Both the position numbers and the translations under genes were made by a program. DNA of 42,095 bases from Agrobacterium fabrum (lineage in GTDB: Bacteria; Pseudomonadota; Alphaproteobacteria; Rhizobiales; Rhizobiaceae): positions 1 to 42,095 of the forward strand of contig QFOL01000006.1 in the NCBI GenBank assembly GCA_003241215.1. Reading direction: 5' to 3'. Under the pieces are notes generated by a model that was not told where the DNA came from, made no database searches, and saw only the letters and a program-made list of their open reading frames with translations. Numbering within the stretch: position 1 is the stretch's first letter; each line of letters begins with the position of its first letter. This document shows, piece after piece, positions 41,423 through 42,095 of this stretch.

Positions 41423-41725
41423 TCACTTGCAGCGCGTTCGGCCCTCTGTGTCGACAATGCAGGTCTGCTGCTGCGGAACGGCCCGCCTGAGTTCGCGCCG
41501 GGTCTCGGGTGAGATGCGGCCTGCCGGCGGCCGGTCGTAATTGCGGTCAATCTCGAAATTGCGCCCGCCGATCGTTCCCTGCGCGCCGCCGCGGCCATCC
41601 GGCGTCACCTCGAAATTCTGGTACTGCTGGGCATGGGCGACCGCAGCCAGGCCGATGACGACGGTCAGGGCGCCGGCCACCAGACTGCCCCGCAATGCGG
41701 CCACTTGCCGACTGCGCAACATCAT
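41423..41725 (-). CDS. Small secreted protein of unknown function
   Basis: 100 aa. Signal peptide MMLRSRQVAALRGSLVAGALTVVIGLAAVAHA, then a short hydrophilic mature part (QQYQNFEVTPDGRGGAQGTIGGRNFEIDRNYDRPPAGRISPETRRELRRAVPQ), with two cysteines near the end (TCIVDTEGRTRC). Not recognised. The ATG at 41725 has GGAGG 8 nt upstream; the longer frame to 41827 lacks support. It is 146 bp from the BTLCP gene, in the same direction and upstream of it, so they may share a promoter. Confidence 0.65.
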   Translation of the reverse strand: MMLRSRQVAALRGSLVAGALTVVIGLAAVAHAQQYQNFEVTPDGRGGAQGTIGGRNFEIDRNYDRPPAGRISPETRRELRRAVPQQQTCIVDTEGRTRCK

Positions 41726-42078
41726 GGCCATTTCCTCCATTGACGGAATGATGGATGCCGCCGCCGCCGTATATTTGCCACGGCAGGCGTGCATTGGTTT
41801 TTCGGTTGTCCCGTCAGCGACAATCATACCACCGATATTACGTCCGTCGTGAGAAGATTTCTGTGTTTGCCGAAGGCCCGAATCGCCTTCCTGCGATATC
41901 GGCCGAATATCTCACATGGCGAAGGCGCTGCCTCGCCGCTCCGATCGTCAGGAGCGCGAAAACGGCCTTTCCGGGGCTTAAAAATTAAGCTCTTCGCCGC
42001 TGCATTTATAGGCTTCACAATCCTGTAACAACGGACCTAATATACAAGTGCAGATGCCGAATCGCTCAGGAGAAGCCC
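41726..42078. promoter_or_regulatory. Intergenic region with candidate promoter for the next gene
   Basis: About 353 bp without a supported gene, between the small secreted protein (minus) and a plus-strand gene beginning at the window edge. TTCACA (42014-42019) and TAATAT (42038-42043) with an 18-bp spacer form a plausible sigma-70-like promoter. AT-rich DNA upstream (41980-42005) may hold further elements. Confidence 0.4.
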
Positions 42079-42095
42079 TTGACGATTGCAGTTTC
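42079..42095 (+). CDS. First codons of a gene running off the window
   Basis: A TTG start at 42079 is preceded by AGGAG (42068-42072) with 6-nt spacing and by a promoter-like sequence at 42014-42043. Only Met-Thr-Ile-Ala-Val can be read, so its function cannot be told. Confidence 0.4.

Noticed and set aside
1..42095. tRNA, rRNA, CRISPR arrays, insertion sequences, phage genes, riboswitches
   Set aside because: I looked for the typical sequence and arrangement of each and saw none. Only a covariance model search would exclude small RNAs.

Overview
The window (about 60% G+C) looks like chromosomal DNA of a rhizobium, most likely Agrobacterium/Rhizobium (Rhizobiaceae). Support comes from the PraR-like XRE regulator, the RTX-type GH16 glycanase, the ExoZ-like acyltransferase, the BTLCP protease and the ABC sugar importers typical of these genomes. 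This placement rests on family resemblance only. I found no tRNA, rRNA, CRISPR array, insertion sequence or phage gene.

Region 1 (1-8.6 kb) starts with the end of a sugar ABC importer operon. It then holds the most interesting locus: a five-gene minus-strand operon (7444 to 1954) with tight or overlapping junctions. In order, it encodes a SARP/BTAD-TPR regulator, a 142-aa unrecognised cysteine-free protein (candidate RiPP precursor), a YcaO cyclodehydratase-like ATPase, a TfuA protein, and an enzyme with the Asp/His-x-Asp/Cys signature of the guanidino-group-modifying (agmatine/peptidyl-arginine deiminase) superfamily. YcaO with TfuA suggests backbone thioamidation. The last enzyme suggests a second modification, possibly of arginine. 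Direct-repeat heptamers (TTGACGC/GTGACGC, exact 11-bp period, 4-bp spacers) lie at both ends of the locus: before the divergent gene at 7.6 kb, and before a 77-aa protein gene at 1.3 kb. That spacing fits SARP operators and may define a small regulon.

Region 2 (8.6-16.1 kb) is a ROK regulator divergent from a six-gene operon: solute-binding protein, two permeases, a MalK/UgpC-type ATPase, a glycerophosphodiester phosphodiesterase and a xylose-isomerase-like TIM-barrel protein. A 17-bp palindrome lies in the divergent promoter. The layout suggests uptake and cleavage of a phosphodiester-linked or sugar-polyol compound.

Region 3 (16.1-39.6 kb) is largely surface polysaccharide genes. It begins with a secreted GH16 glycanase and a Gre-family factor. 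The exopolysaccharide locus proper follows: two polymerase/ligase-like membrane proteins, five GT4-type glycosyltransferases, a Wzc-like tyrosine kinase, a Wzx-like flippase, a polysaccharide pyruvyl transferase, an acyltransferase, an SGNH esterase-like protein, a Tat-exported clan-A glycoside hydrolase and two exported or membrane-anchored proteins of unknown function. No priming glycosyltransferase and no Wza-type outer-membrane channel lie in the window, so these must be encoded elsewhere or be absent.

Region 4 (39.6-42.1 kb) has a PPP-type phosphatase, a transglutaminase-like cysteine protease (BTLCP), a small secreted protein and the first codons of another gene. Many starts were moved inward from the longest open frame on the basis of Shine-Dalgarno sequences; these choices are inference.
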